From assembly GCA_024226735.1 (NCBI GenBank), contig JAAELL010000079.1:1-64000 (forward strand): 64,000 bases of DNA, read 5' to 3'. Shown here piece after piece: positions 34,951 through 43,290 of the stretch. This stretch comes from a bacterium. GTDB taxonomy: Bacteria; Planctomycetota; UBA1135; GCA-002686595. The notes under the pieces were generated by a model. That model made no database searches and had not been told where the DNA came from. It was given only the letters and a program-made list of their open reading frames with translations. The first letter of the stretch is position 1. Every line of letters starts with the position of its first letter. The position numbers and the translations under genes are program-made.

Positions 34951-35925
34951 TTGAGCGACGGCGTCGAACAGGAAGAGGTCGAGGCGATCCGCGAAGCGGT
35001 CGAGCCTCTGGCCGTGCAGCGGAAAGCGGTGGAGACCCGCGACTTCCGCCGCCCCCGCCGTCTGTCGCGCGCCCACCTCTCGGCTGTCAAGCACTCGCTG
35101 GAAGTCGCGATGCCCAAGGCCGCGGCCGCCATCGCCACACCCCTGCGCAAGACCCACAAACTGACCATCGCGTCGGTCAGCGAGACGGACGCCGGCGAGC
35201 TCTTTGATTCCCTCGTGCCGCCGTTCCTCGTCTACGGCTTCCCCTGCGGCATGGGTCGCGGCTGGCTCGTCTGGGACACCGCGCCCGCGGCGGCCACGTG
35301 CGAGACGATCCTGTCGGGAACCGTCGAGGGCGACGGCGATGCCGCGGCGCGATCGCTCTCGCCGACCGAGCGGCGCGTCGCGCGTTCCCTGCTCGATGCG
35401 CTCGTCGCGCCGATCACGCGCTCCCTGGGTCTGCACGCTCGCTCCGGTGCGCTCGCGCTCGAGCGCGACGAGCTCTCGACCCTCGCCGAGGAATCACCGA
35501 CCGCGGACACGCGCCGTCTGCTCGTGCACATGATGTTCGAGGGCCCCGGGGCGCCGAGCGAGATGCGCGTCTACGTCCCGGCCAAGTTCCCCGCGATCGA
35601 CCCGTTCGAGGTCGAAGACGAGGCGCCCGAGCACCTCGAAGAGGTCCCCTTCGAGCTCAGCGCGACCCTCGGCTCGGTCGAAGTCTCGCTCGCGGAGCTG
35701 ATGAGGCTCGAAGTCGGCGACGTCATCCCGCTCGGCGTCACCAAGGGGGAATCGATTCAGATCCACATCGGAGAGCGCGCCCGTGCCACCGCGCAATGGG
35801 GCCGGCACCAGGGGCGCCTCGCCATTCGTATCGAAGATCTTCAACAGATGCCCCCCGCGAGCGGGGCCCAGTCCGCGGGGACACCGCCCACCGGGAAACC
35901 GTCCCGCTCTTCAGGTGAACGCTAG
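34951..35925 (+). CDS. fliM: Flagellar motor switch protein FliM
   Basis: 324 aa from a TTG start with a purine-rich GAGAGAGA just upstream. The N-terminal segment VEQEEVEAIREAVEPL looks like a diverged CheY-P binding motif (normally LSQDEIDALL). A middle domain follows, and a C-terminal SpoA domain (about 215-300, LGSVEVSLAELMRLEVGDVIPLG) matches the FliN fold. It forms the C-ring with FliG and FliN. Confidence 0.9.
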   Translation: MSDGVEQEEVEAIREAVEPLAVQRKAVETRDFRRPRRLSRAHLSAVKHSLEVAMPKAAAAIATPLRKTHKLTIASVSETDAGELFDSLVPPFLVYGFPCGMGRGWLVWDTAPAAATCETILSGTVEGDGDAAARSLSPTERRVARSLLDALVAPITRSLGLHARSGALALERDELSTLAEESPTADTRRLLVHMMFEGPGAPSEMRVYVPAKFPAIDPFEVEDEAPEHLEEVPFELSATLGSVEVSLAELMRLEVGDVIPLGVTKGESIQIHIGERARATAQWGRHQGRLAIRIEDLQQMPPASGAQSAGTPPTGKPSRSSGER

Positions 35926-35931
35926 AACGCC

Positions 35932-36324
35932 ATGGCCGACAACACCGAAACCCAAGACGTCGAGAAGGCGATCGACCAGGCGACCGAAGCCGTCGCGGCG
36001 CAGATCGGAACGCTCGATGCGCTCGGCGAGCTGACCGGCGAGCCGCTCGGGCTCGACAGTCTCCTCGACGTGCCCGTGCGCGTCACCGTTCAGATCGGCC
36101 GCGCCAGCATGTCGCTCGGCGAGCTGATGAAGCTCGGCCCCGGCGCCCTCGTGTCCCTCGACCGCGAGGCGCACGAGCCCGCCGACATCCTGGTCAACGG
36201 CAAGGTGGTCGCGCGCGGCGAAGTCGTGACGATCGAGAACTCCTACGGCGTGCGCATCACGTCCGTCGAGCGCAGGCCCGGCGAAGCGCCGGCAGCCGAA
36301 TCGGAGCCGCCGGCGGCCGAGTAG
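35932..36324 (+). CDS. fliN: Flagellar motor switch protein FliN
   Basis: 130 aa. The C-terminal SpoA domain reads LLDVPVRVTVQIGRASMSLGELMKLGPGALVSLDREAHEPADILVNGKVVARGEVV, the full FliN signature. The N-terminus is a short acidic linker. Last gene of the sigma-28 unit. Its stop directly abuts a long palindromic element. Confidence 0.96.
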   Translation: MADNTETQDVEKAIDQATEAVAAQIGTLDALGELTGEPLGLDSLLDVPVRVTVQIGRASMSLGELMKLGPGALVSLDREAHEPADILVNGKVVARGEVVTIENSYGVRITSVERRPGEAPAAESEPPAAE

Positions 36325-36508
36325 CTACTGGTGTGATGCAGACAGTTGCGGTCTTATCCCGAGTTCGCGTGTGCGTGCCACAAGGCGTGGCGACGACGCA
36401 ACTTCGCTGCCAATACGGCGATACTGGGATTGGTCGCAGGAGCCGCAACGCCGAGGCGCGTGCATGCGGGCCGGGATACGACTGCGAATGTCTGCATCAC
36501 ACCACTAG
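36325..36508. repeat. Long imperfect palindrome between convergent fliN and oxidase genes
   Basis: Arms 36325-36361 and 36472-36508 are reverse complements at 32 of 37 positions, including a 16-nt exact block TGGTGTGATGCAGACA. Weaker pairing continues inward, and several mismatches are compatible with G-U pairs in RNA. The right arm contains the stop codon of the oxidase gene on the minus strand. It could act as a bidirectional terminator or be a MITE-like element. Confidence 0.85.
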
Positions 36509-37740
36509 ACCTTCTGGAAGCGCGACAGCGAGAAGAACTCGGGGTCGATCGCGCTCACCGGTTGACCGAGGATCATCTGCGCGACCCCCTCGCCGATCGA
36601 CGGCGCCAGCTGGAAGTCGTTGCCCGAGAAACCGGTGACGACGTAGAGGCCGGGGATCTGCTCGACCGGTCCGACGATCGGACGCTGGTCGGGGGTGAGG
36701 GTGACCCAGCCCGACTGTCCGCCGAGCTCCTCCAGGTCCTTGTAGACGGGCAGGCGCGCGCCGAGCGCCGAGCGCATCTCGGCCTGGAACGCGGGATCGA
36801 CGACGTCGTCCTGTGCCGGCGGGACCGGGACCTCCTCGAGTCCGTCGAAGCCGATGCGGCCGACGCGCGAACGACGCTCCTTCGGCTCGCAGCGGACGTG
36901 GATCCTCTGTTCCATGTCGAAGACGACCGGGTGCGCGACCGGCATCGCATCGAGCGGGTCAGGAATGAAGCGCGTCTCGAAGTCCGCCGATTCGCCCTCG
37001 TGCGCCGGGTCCTCGTCCTCGACCAACACCTCGGGCATGCGCACGAAGGTCTCTTGGGTCCGCACGACGCTGAGCGGCAGCTCGACGCCGAGTGACTTCA
37101 GGATCGCCGGCGTCCACGGGCCCGTCGCGAGCACGACGTTCGGCGCGTGGAAGGTCCCGGCGCTCGTCTCCACGCCGACCGCGCGCCCGTCCTCGACGAG
37201 GATCGTCGGGTTCTTGACGCCGATGCGCGTGACCGCGCCGCGGTTGCGCGCGAGGACGGCGAAGGCCTCGATCGTGCGTCCGGGGTCGACGAAACCGCCG
37301 TCGGGCTCGTACGAGCCGAACGCGTCGTCCGCCACCTCGATCCCGGGCGCGATCTGGCGGATCTCCTCGGCGCCGACCGCGCGCACGTCGATGCCGATGC
37401 TGCCCTGCATCGCCGTGTCCAGCTCGAGCTGCTGCGCAGCAGCACTGCCCTTCTTGCCCGCGAGCGTCAGCACGCCGGTGCGCCGGTAGCCGACGGGCCG
37501 GCCCGTGTTCGACTTCATCCCCGCGTACACCTTGAGCGCGTCGCGCGCCATGCCGGCCATCGCGCGATCGGAGTAGCCCTGGTGCACGATGGCGCCGACG
37601 CGCCCGGACGAACCGGAGCCGAGCTGGTTGCGCTCGATCAGGATGACGGGTTCGCGCAGCGGGTCGCAGCGGGAGGCCGCGTGCAGGGCGATGCAGGTGC
37701 CCATGGCACCGCCGCCGACGATGAGGATCTTGGCCTTCAA
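36505..37740 (-). CDS. FAD-dependent amino-acid/amine oxidoreductase (DAO family)
   Basis: 411 aa from a TTG at 37740 with GGAG seven nt before it. A longer in-frame extension is poor in quality. The Rossmann dinucleotide motif KILIVGGGAMGTCIALHAA starts at residue 3. The C-terminal FAD region is RPIVGPVEQIPGLYVVTGFSGNDFQLAPSIGEGVA, with GxSG as in DadA, sarcosine oxidase beta and glycine oxidase. The substrate cannot be told from sequence. It stands alone, converging on fliN. Confidence 0.85.
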   Translation of the reverse strand: MKAKILIVGGGAMGTCIALHAASRCDPLREPVILIERNQLGSGSSGRVGAIVHQGYSDRAMAGMARDALKVYAGMKSNTGRPVGYRRTGVLTLAGKKGSAAAQQLELDTAMQGSIGIDVRAVGAEEIRQIAPGIEVADDAFGSYEPDGGFVDPGRTIEAFAVLARNRGAVTRIGVKNPTILVEDGRAVGVETSAGTFHAPNVVLATGPWTPAILKSLGVELPLSVVRTQETFVRMPEVLVEDEDPAHEGESADFETRFIPDPLDAMPVAHPVVFDMEQRIHVRCEPKERRSRVGRIGFDGLEEVPVPPAQDDVVDPAFQAEMRSALGARLPVYKDLEELGGQSGWVTLTPDQRPIVGPVEQIPGLYVVTGFSGNDFQLAPSIGEGVAQMILGQPVSAIDPEFFSLSRFQKV

Positions 37741-37897
37741 AGGATTCTCCAAACGGTCGTGTGAGCGGCGACCATTGTAGGGCCTCGGAGCCTGCGCCCC
37801 ATACAAATAGGCCCTGCTAGGCCATCGCGTCCGTCCGACGACACGGATGGCACGATACGGGATAAGCTCGCTGGAAGGCCAACAAGGAGCTGTTTCA

Positions 37898-38475
37898 GTG
37901 CGAATCCTGATTCTACTCCTCTGCATGTCATCGGCTGCGGCACAGACGTCGGTCGTCGTGCCTGCCCTGAACGCGCAGTTCCCGGGCGGCGGAGGGAATC
38001 TCATTCCGTCCTCGCAGTCGGTCGCCGACAACGTCTCTCGCTACCAACAGGTCTACAGCGCGACCGACCTGTCGGCCGTCGACGGCCACCTGCTGGGCGA
38101 GGTCGCGTTCCGACTCCGATCGGGTGACGACAGCATCGCCGGTGGATTCGCCTACGACCAGCTGATCATCCGCATGTCGACGACCCTCCGTGACGCCGAC
38201 AGCTTGTCAACCGATCTCGACACGGTTTCCCTATGCCGGTGGCAACCTCCTCCTCGACATCGAGATCATTCCCGTACCGAACTTTCCGAGTTCGTCGTGG
38301 TTCAGCCTGGACGCCGTGTACGGCTCGAGCGACGTGATGAGCCGCGCCTTCGTATCGAACGGAACCGGCTTCACCGATACGGTGGGACTCGTCACCCGGA
38401 TGGAACTTCCAGTGCTGGTTCCGCGACCTCGGCTCGAACAACTTCACCGATGCCGTCTCGGTGACGTTCCTGTGA
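37898..38475 (+). pseudogene. Frameshifted secreted protein with the NFTDAVSVTF domain
   Basis: A GTG start with AAGGAG upstream gives a signal peptide (MRILILLLCMSSAAAQ) and about 95 residues in frame. Near 38220 the coding frame moves (RFPYAGGNLLLDIEIIPVP...), and near 38400 it moves again to end as WNFQCWFRDLGSNNFTDAVSVTFL with a stop at 38473. At least two frame changes are needed, and residues before WNFQ seem lost. The C-terminal motif is shared with the protein at 46382-47233 and the fragment at 46022. Sequencing error could explain one shift but less easily both. Confidence 0.75.
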
Positions 38476-38491
38476 TGTCCCCGGAATAGGC

Positions 38492-38527
38492 CCAGCCCCC
38501 CCCAAGGCGCGGAATGGGGAGGGCTGG
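38492..38527 (+). terminator. Strong hairpin downstream of the broken secreted-protein gene
   Basis: CCAGCCC...GGGCTGG plus four more G-C pairs with one internal mismatch; the loop is about 12 nt. No T-run follows. It separates the pseudogene from ispG. Confidence 0.6.
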
Positions 38528-38763
38528 TCGCGGGTGGACGAACCGCCCGCTTATGAAAAGGCACCGGACCGCAGGGACGCCTCGAAGGAGAGAGGGGAGT
38601 CTCTTTCGGGCCGTGACGCAGCCCGGAGCCTTAGCTTTGTGTTCGCTGTTCAGCCCCACGTCCGAGGTTTCGCTCGGCGGGGGGGCAGAAAGCCACGGTT
38701 TTTTTCGCGCGGCCGGGCGAGGCGGATCTTGTCCTATAGACTTCCCGGCCCGTCGATTTCGCC

Positions 38764-39891
38764 ATGCTGCCCACGCGTCAGACACGAACCATCCACGTCC
38801 GAGACCTTCCGATCGGGGGCGCCGCCCCGATCGCCGTGCAGAGCATGGCGGCCACCCAGACGCGCAACGTCGCGGCGACATTGCGGCAGGTTCAGCTGCT
38901 CGAGGAAGCGGGCGCGGACCTGATTCGCGTCGCGGTCGACAGCGCCGCCGATGTCGAGGCCCTGGCGGAGATCCGCGGCGCGTCGAGCGCGCCGTTCTCG
39001 GTCGACCTGCAGGAGAACTACCGCCTGGCCGAGACCGTCGCGCGCCACGTCAACAAGATCCGCTACAACCCCGGGCACCTGCACCACCACGAGAAGTCGA
39101 AGCCGATCGAGGACAAGGTGCGCTGGCTGGTGGACGTCGCGCGCGCCGAAAGCTGCGCGATGCGCATCGGCGTCAACGCGGGTTCGATCGCGCCCGACTA
39201 CAAGGAGCGCTTCCCCGGTGACGCGGTCAGCGCCATCGTCGCGAGCGCCGCGGACCACTGCACGCTGCTCGACGAGGCCGGCTTCACGGACTACGTGGTC
39301 TCGATCAAGGACTCCGACCCGCGCCTGGTCGTCGAGGCGAACACGCGTTTCGCGGAGCGGCGCCCCGACGTTCCGCTGCACCTGGGCGTGACCGAGGCGG
39401 GCATGCCGCCCGAGGGCGTCATCAAGACGCGCATCGCGTTCGAGCAGCTCGTCTCGCGCGGCATCGGCGATACGGTCCGGGTCTCCCTGACCGTGCCCTT
39501 CGACGACAAGGGGACCGAGATCGACGTCGGGCGCTCGATCCTGGCGGACATCGAGGCGGGTCGCTTCCGCTCCGTCCCGCCCAACTTCTTCGACGGCCTC
39601 AACATCATCGCCTGCCCCTCCTGCAGCCGCGTGGAGAACGAGCGCTTCATCGAGCTCGCCGAGGAGGTCAAGCGCGCGACCAAGTACGCCAAGGAACACG
39701 ACCTGACGATCGCCATCATGGGCTGCCGCGTGAACGGCCCGGGCGAGACCGACGACGCCGACATCGGGATGTGGTGCGGCCCGAAGACCGTCAACCTCAA
39801 GCGGGGCGAGGAGACGATCGGGACGTACTCCTACGACGCGGTGATGGGCGAGCTGCACAAGGAGCTCGACCGGCAGATCGCGTCGCGCTGA
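38764..39891 (+). CDS. ispG: 4-hydroxy-3-methylbut-2-enyl diphosphate synthase (IspG/GcpE)
   Basis: 375 aa, close to the bacterial length. It catalyses the reductive ring-opening of ME-cPP to HMBPP, the penultimate step of the MEP isoprenoid pathway. The N-terminal TIM barrel has [10 protein letters not shown] and [25 protein letters not shown]. The [4Fe-4S] domain has C284-P-S-C287 and C321-RVNGPGE with the ligand glutamate. No other MEP gene is adjacent. There is no obvious ribosome site before the ATG, and the upstream region carries a TATAGACT stretch that may be a -10 box. Confidence 0.97.
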   Translation: MLPTRQTRTIHVRDLPIGGAAPIAVQSMAATQTRNVAATLRQVQLLEEAGADLIRVAVDSAADVEALAEIRGASSAPFSVDLQENYRLAETVARHVNKIRYNPGHLHHHEKSKPIEDKVRWLVDVARAESCAMRIGVNAGSIAPDYKERFPGDAVSAIVASAADHCTLLDEAGFTDYVVSIKDSDPRLVVEANTRFAERRPDVPLHLGVTEAGMPPEGVIKTRIAFEQLVSRGIGDTVRVSLTVPFDDKGTEIDVGRSILADIEAGRFRSVPPNFFDGLNIIACPSCSRVENERFIELAEEVKRATKYAKEHDLTIAIMGCRVNGPGETDDADIGMWCGPKTVNLKRGEETIGTYSYDAVMGELHKELDRQIASR

Positions 39892-40160
39892 CGAACAAAG
39901 GACCCCGCCGCACGGACACAGGGGTGCCGAGCCGAGCAGCGGTGAGGATCCTTGGCTCCGAGCCGGGCTCCCCGAGAGGGTGTTTGTCTCCGCGCCGGCC
40001 GATGGTCGAATGTTCTCTCGCGCGGGTCGTCCGCGCGAAAGCCGCGCATTCCCCCAACCGTTCATGGCCTTCGAGACACCTACCGGCTCCGGAGCGCAGC
40101 TCAGATATGCCCCGCGAACGGTTGGATCATTATCCAAAAAAGCCCGACCCGGTCCGTGGC
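39892..40160. other. Convergent intergenic region with an inverted repeat
   Basis: No gene seen between ispG and the leftward secreted-protein gene. A perfect 10-bp inverted repeat (CCAACCGTTC at 40054-40063 and GAACGGTTGG at 40116-40125) encloses 52 nt. A run of six A on the plus strand (40136-40141) could serve as the T-run of a leftward terminator. Confidence 0.6.
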
Positions 40161-41192
40161 CTACTCGCGGGGCTCGGTGAACGCGAGCTTCGAGCGAAAC
40201 TCCCCCTCGAGCCCGACGCGGATGCGCATGCTCCCAGCGACGCTCAGAACGAGCAAGAGCTCGGCCTCGGCCGTACCCGCGACCTCCGCGGCGCACGGTC
40301 TCGACTTCGCCGTCGACCAGAGCGCGCTTCCTTCCGCCTTCACGCGGACGTCCAAGACGACTTCTTCCAACCAGTCGACGGTCCGCTCGTCGATCTCGAG
40401 CTGCGCCGCAGTCTCGAGGGCGCGCTGGATCAGATCGAGACGCTCGCTGCCGCAGGCCTCGAGCTCGAGCTCGGCGACTCCATCGTCTTGGTCGACGTAG
40501 CTAGCGGTGATCGCCTCGTCGTTCCACTGCAGGAGCTCGCCCGTATCGAGCAAGCGCGTCAAGAGCAGGAACAAGTCGTCGAACTCACCGTCGAAGCGGT
40601 CGAAACCCACCCCCGGCCGGCCGACCGGCTGCAGCATCTCGCGCAGCGCCGAGCCATCGATGTACCAGTGCTCGCCGACCGAGGCGGGCTCCTCCGGCCG
40701 CAGGCCGGACCAGCCGACAGCGCCCGCGAGCCCCGCCCAGTCGCGCTCCTTCAGGCCGCGTTCGTCGAGCGGCTCGACGTTCCAACCCGCGCCGTCCGAA
40801 CCGTGCTGCACGCGGAACTCCTCGCCGACGAGCGAGCACGCGAGGCGCGCGGTCTCGGTTCCGTTGTTGGTTCCGTACAACCACTTCCAATCGTCCTCGT
40901 TCGCGATCTTCTCGAAGCGGCGCGTGTAGCGCGTCGGTGCACCGCCCTCGACGCTCTCCCACTCGTCGGTCCAGACGGCGCTGCGCTTGCCGCCGAGCTC
41001 GAGCGCCGGGTTGTAGCTGGCGACGTCGAACTCCTGGCCGTCCCACTCGACGATGATCGACTCGAAGGTCCACCGGTACTCACTCGCGAGCTCGCCGCGC
41101 AGCGCTCCTCCAGCCGCGACCCGGAACACGAAGTCGTCGCCAGCGGGGAGGGCGAAAAGGACGACGGGCGGGAGGAGATGGAACAGGCGCAT
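40161..41192 (-). CDS. Secreted protein of unknown function
   Basis: 343 aa, with a signal peptide (about 1-16, ending near FALPAG). The mature part is acidic and beta-rich, with repeated tryptophans and two cysteines (about 113 and 243) that might form a disulfide. No known domain was recognised. It stands alone, 88 nt downstream (leftward) of the thioredoxin-like gene's end, and may share its transcript. Confidence 0.65.
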   Translation of the reverse strand: MRLFHLLPPVVLFALPAGDDFVFRVAAGGALRGELASEYRWTFESIIVEWDGQEFDVASYNPALELGGKRSAVWTDEWESVEGGAPTRYTRRFEKIANEDDWKWLYGTNNGTETARLACSLVGEEFRVQHGSDGAGWNVEPLDERGLKERDWAGLAGAVGWSGLRPEEPASVGEHWYIDGSALREMLQPVGRPGVGFDRFDGEFDDLFLLLTRLLDTGELLQWNDEAITASYVDQDDGVAELELEACGSERLDLIQRALETAAQLEIDERTVDWLEEVVLDVRVKAEGSALWSTAKSRPCAAEVAGTAEAELLLVLSVAGSMRIRVGLEGEFRSKLAFTEPRE

Positions 41193-41280
41193 GGCGCCGA
41201 TTGTCGGCTGGGCGGTGCGCGTTCGTCGACGTCAAAGCGCTACATCGTCGATAAGCGCGGACTATCGCCGGGCCAGGCCG

Positions 41281-41739
41281 CTACCTACGAAAAGGGGCGA
41301 GGAAGCGCACGAACTCGTCCTCCCCGCTCGCACCGAGCTGCATGCCGAGCGACTCCTCGCTGTCGGGATCGATCACCACGTACGCCGGTACGGCGCGCCC
41401 ACTCGTCAGGGCCTGCATGAGCTCCTGGCTCGCCTCTGCGCCCGGCTCGTCGACGTACATGCGCGCCTCGACGAAACCGGCGAGCGCCCTTTCGACCTCG
41501 GCCTCCGCGAAGACCTGCGCCTCCATCCTGCGGCAGTTGACGCACGTCCTGCCGCTGAAGTTGGCCAGGACGAGCTTGCCCTCCGCCCGCGCGCGGGCGA
41601 GCGCAGTCTCGAAGTCCTCGACGATCACGCGCGGTTCGGCTTCGCTCTCGATCGCGTGTCGTTCGTCGGGCACGGAGCGACAGCTGAATGCGAGCAGGGA
41701 GCAGGCGGCGAGAAGGGGGGTCGTGTTCTTGGTGCTCAT
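41281..41739 (-). CDS. Thioredoxin-like lipoprotein (DsbD C-terminal/thioredoxin_7 type)
   Basis: 152 aa from the ATG at 41739; longer in-frame extensions run into other genes. The N-terminus is a lipoprotein signal with candidate lipobox LLAA-C or LAFS-C. The thioredoxin fold carries the redox motif C-V-N-C followed by RRMEAQVF, as in the C-terminal domain of DsbD (normally CVACK), and a cis-proline-like RAVPAYVVID. It should act as a periplasmic thiol reductase or oxidase. It probably forms a unit with the 48-residue membrane protein encoded 8 nt upstream. Confidence 0.8.
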   Translation of the reverse strand: MSTKNTTPLLAACSLLAFSCRSVPDERHAIESEAEPRVIVEDFETALARARAEGKLVLANFSGRTCVNCRRMEAQVFAEAEVERALAGFVEARMYVDEPGAEASQELMQALTSGRAVPAYVVIDPDSEESLGMQLGASGEDEFVRFLAPFRR

Positions 41740-41747
41740 GCCGCTTG

Positions 41748-41894
41748 CTACGAGGCGACCTCGGCATCGTTGGCGGCTTGCCGCGCATCGCGGCCGCGGC
41801 GCCGCAGGCGCGCACCGAGCAGCGCGACCGCGAGCCCACCGATGCCCTGGACGATGGCTTTGGGCAACACGTCGTGTACGTCGCGCTTGACCAT
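41748..41894 (-). CDS. Small single-helix membrane protein
   Basis: 48 aa, MVKRDVHDVLPKAIVQGIGG..., with one likely membrane helix (about 13-28) followed by a very basic tail (ARLRRRGRDARQAAND). The ATG at 41894 is the last reasonable start. It lies 8 nt before the thioredoxin-like lipoprotein, so the two may be cotranscribed. The short length and basic tail leave room for doubt. Confidence 0.4.
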   Translation of the reverse strand: MVKRDVHDVLPKAIVQGIGGLAVALLGARLRRRGRDARQAANDAEVAS

Positions 41895-42009
41895 GTTGTA
41901 CGAACGCCGATCGGAAAACTCGTGCCGGGCACGGACACCGTAGCCCGACCGAGAGTGTAGCCCGTCCTTCAACCGCCTCGCCGCGAGGAGTAGAGTCCGT
42001 CTTCACGCC

Positions 42010-43290
42010 ATGACGTTCCGCTTCCTGCATCTGGCCGACCTGCACCTCGAGACGCCGTTCGGCGGGCTGCCCGCGACGCGCGATCGGCTGCGGCGGGCGA
42101 CGCTCGAGGCGTTCGGGCGTGCGGTTGACTTCGCGTTGGAGGAACGCCTGCACGCCGTCCTGGTCGCTGGCGACGCGTTCGACGACCCGCTCTTGTCGCT
42201 GCGCACCGAGATCGCGTTCCGGCGCCAGATCCAGCGGCTCGCCGAGGGCGGTGTCTGGTTCCTCTACGTGTGCGGCAACCACGACCCGGGCGAAGGCACC
42301 AAGCGAGCGGCGCAGCTCGGGCTCGAGGACACGGGGCTCGGCGAGCCCTGGCGCAAACGCGTGCACGTCTTTCGCAAGGCCAAGCCCAAGCCCGTCGTCG
42401 TGACCGACGCGCAGGGCGAGGAGGTCGGCGTCGTCGTCGGCGCCGGCCACGTCAAGGAGCACGAGGAGCGCAACCTCGCCTCGAAGTTCACGCGCCTCGA
42501 CACGGAGCTGCCCGTCGTCGGGCTCCTGCACACCCAGATCGAGTCGGCGCGCAAGGCGGAGCGCCACGACCGTTACGCCCCGTCGACGGCGGACGACCTC
42601 GGCGTCGTGCAGTACGACTACTGGGCTCTCGGACACGTCCACCTCCGCCAGCAGCCCGTCGAGGGCCTCGCGGCGTGGTACGCCGGCAACCTCGTCGGCC
42701 GCAACCCCAAGGAGACCGGCCCGAAGGGCGGGCTCGCGGTCGAGCTCGAGGCGGGCGTGGCGCCGGAGCCGCGCTTCGTTCCGTTCGCGCCCGTGCGCTG
42801 GGAACGCTTCACGGTGCGCGACCTGGGCGACTGCCCGAACACACACGAGCTCGCGGACCGTCTCGGCCGGCGCGTGGAGAAGCTCGCGGCCGAGACGCCA
42901 GAGGAGCTCGTCGTCGTGATCGAGCTAGCGGGCGAGTGCCCCGTCGCCGCCCAGCTCACGCCGAGCGCCGACCGCGCCGATCTCGGTGAGGCCATCGCGG
43001 AAGCGACCGGTGTACTCGAGGTCCAGCTCTGGCTCAGCGGTGTGCGCCTGCCGCGCGACCAGGGTGAGCTGCGCCGGGTTCCGTCGGTGCTCGGCCGCGC
43101 GCTCCAGCTGTGCGAGGAGGCGGCGGGCGACCTCGAGCTGCTCGATGAATTGGCGCCGGACGACCTCGCGGGGCTCGAGGGCCGCGGGCCCCTCGGCGAC
43201 GCCGAGCGCGCGAGCTACCTCGCGAGCCTCGTCGATGGCATCGACGAGGACCTGATCACGCGCTGCCTCGGAGAGGAGCCGGACGAATGA
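42010..43290 (+). CDS. Calcineurin-like exonuclease subunit (YhaO/SbcD family)
   Basis: 426 aa. Metallophosphatase motifs are D10-L-H12, G54-D55-x-x-D58, G-N90-H91-D92, the LLHTQIE histidine and GHVH. The two-metal centre is complete. A C-terminal alpha/beta cap of about 170 residues matches YhaO rather than classical SbcD. It works with the SMC-like ATPase encoded next (ATGA overlap) to process DNA ends or hairpins. Confidence 0.92.
   Translation: MTFRFLHLADLHLETPFGGLPATRDRLRRATLEAFGRAVDFALEERLHAVLVAGDAFDDPLLSLRTEIAFRRQIQRLAEGGVWFLYVCGNHDPGEGTKRAAQLGLEDTGLGEPWRKRVHVFRKAKPKPVVVTDAQGEEVGVVVGAGHVKEHEERNLASKFTRLDTELPVVGLLHTQIESARKAERHDRYAPSTADDLGVVQYDYWALGHVHLRQQPVEGLAAWYAGNLVGRNPKETGPKGGLAVELEAGVAPEPRFVPFAPVRWERFTVRDLGDCPNTHELADRLGRRVEKLAAETPEELVVVIELAGECPVAAQLTPSADRADLGEAIAEATGVLEVQLWLSGVRLPRDQGELRRVPSVLGRALQLCEEAAGDLELLDELAPDDLAGLEGRGPLGDAERASYLASLVDGIDEDLITRCLGEEPDE

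Noticed and set aside
36346-37095. Long plus-strand open frames across the oxidase gene
   Set aside because: Antisense shadows of a high-GC coding gene; the minus frame has the recognisable FAD motifs.
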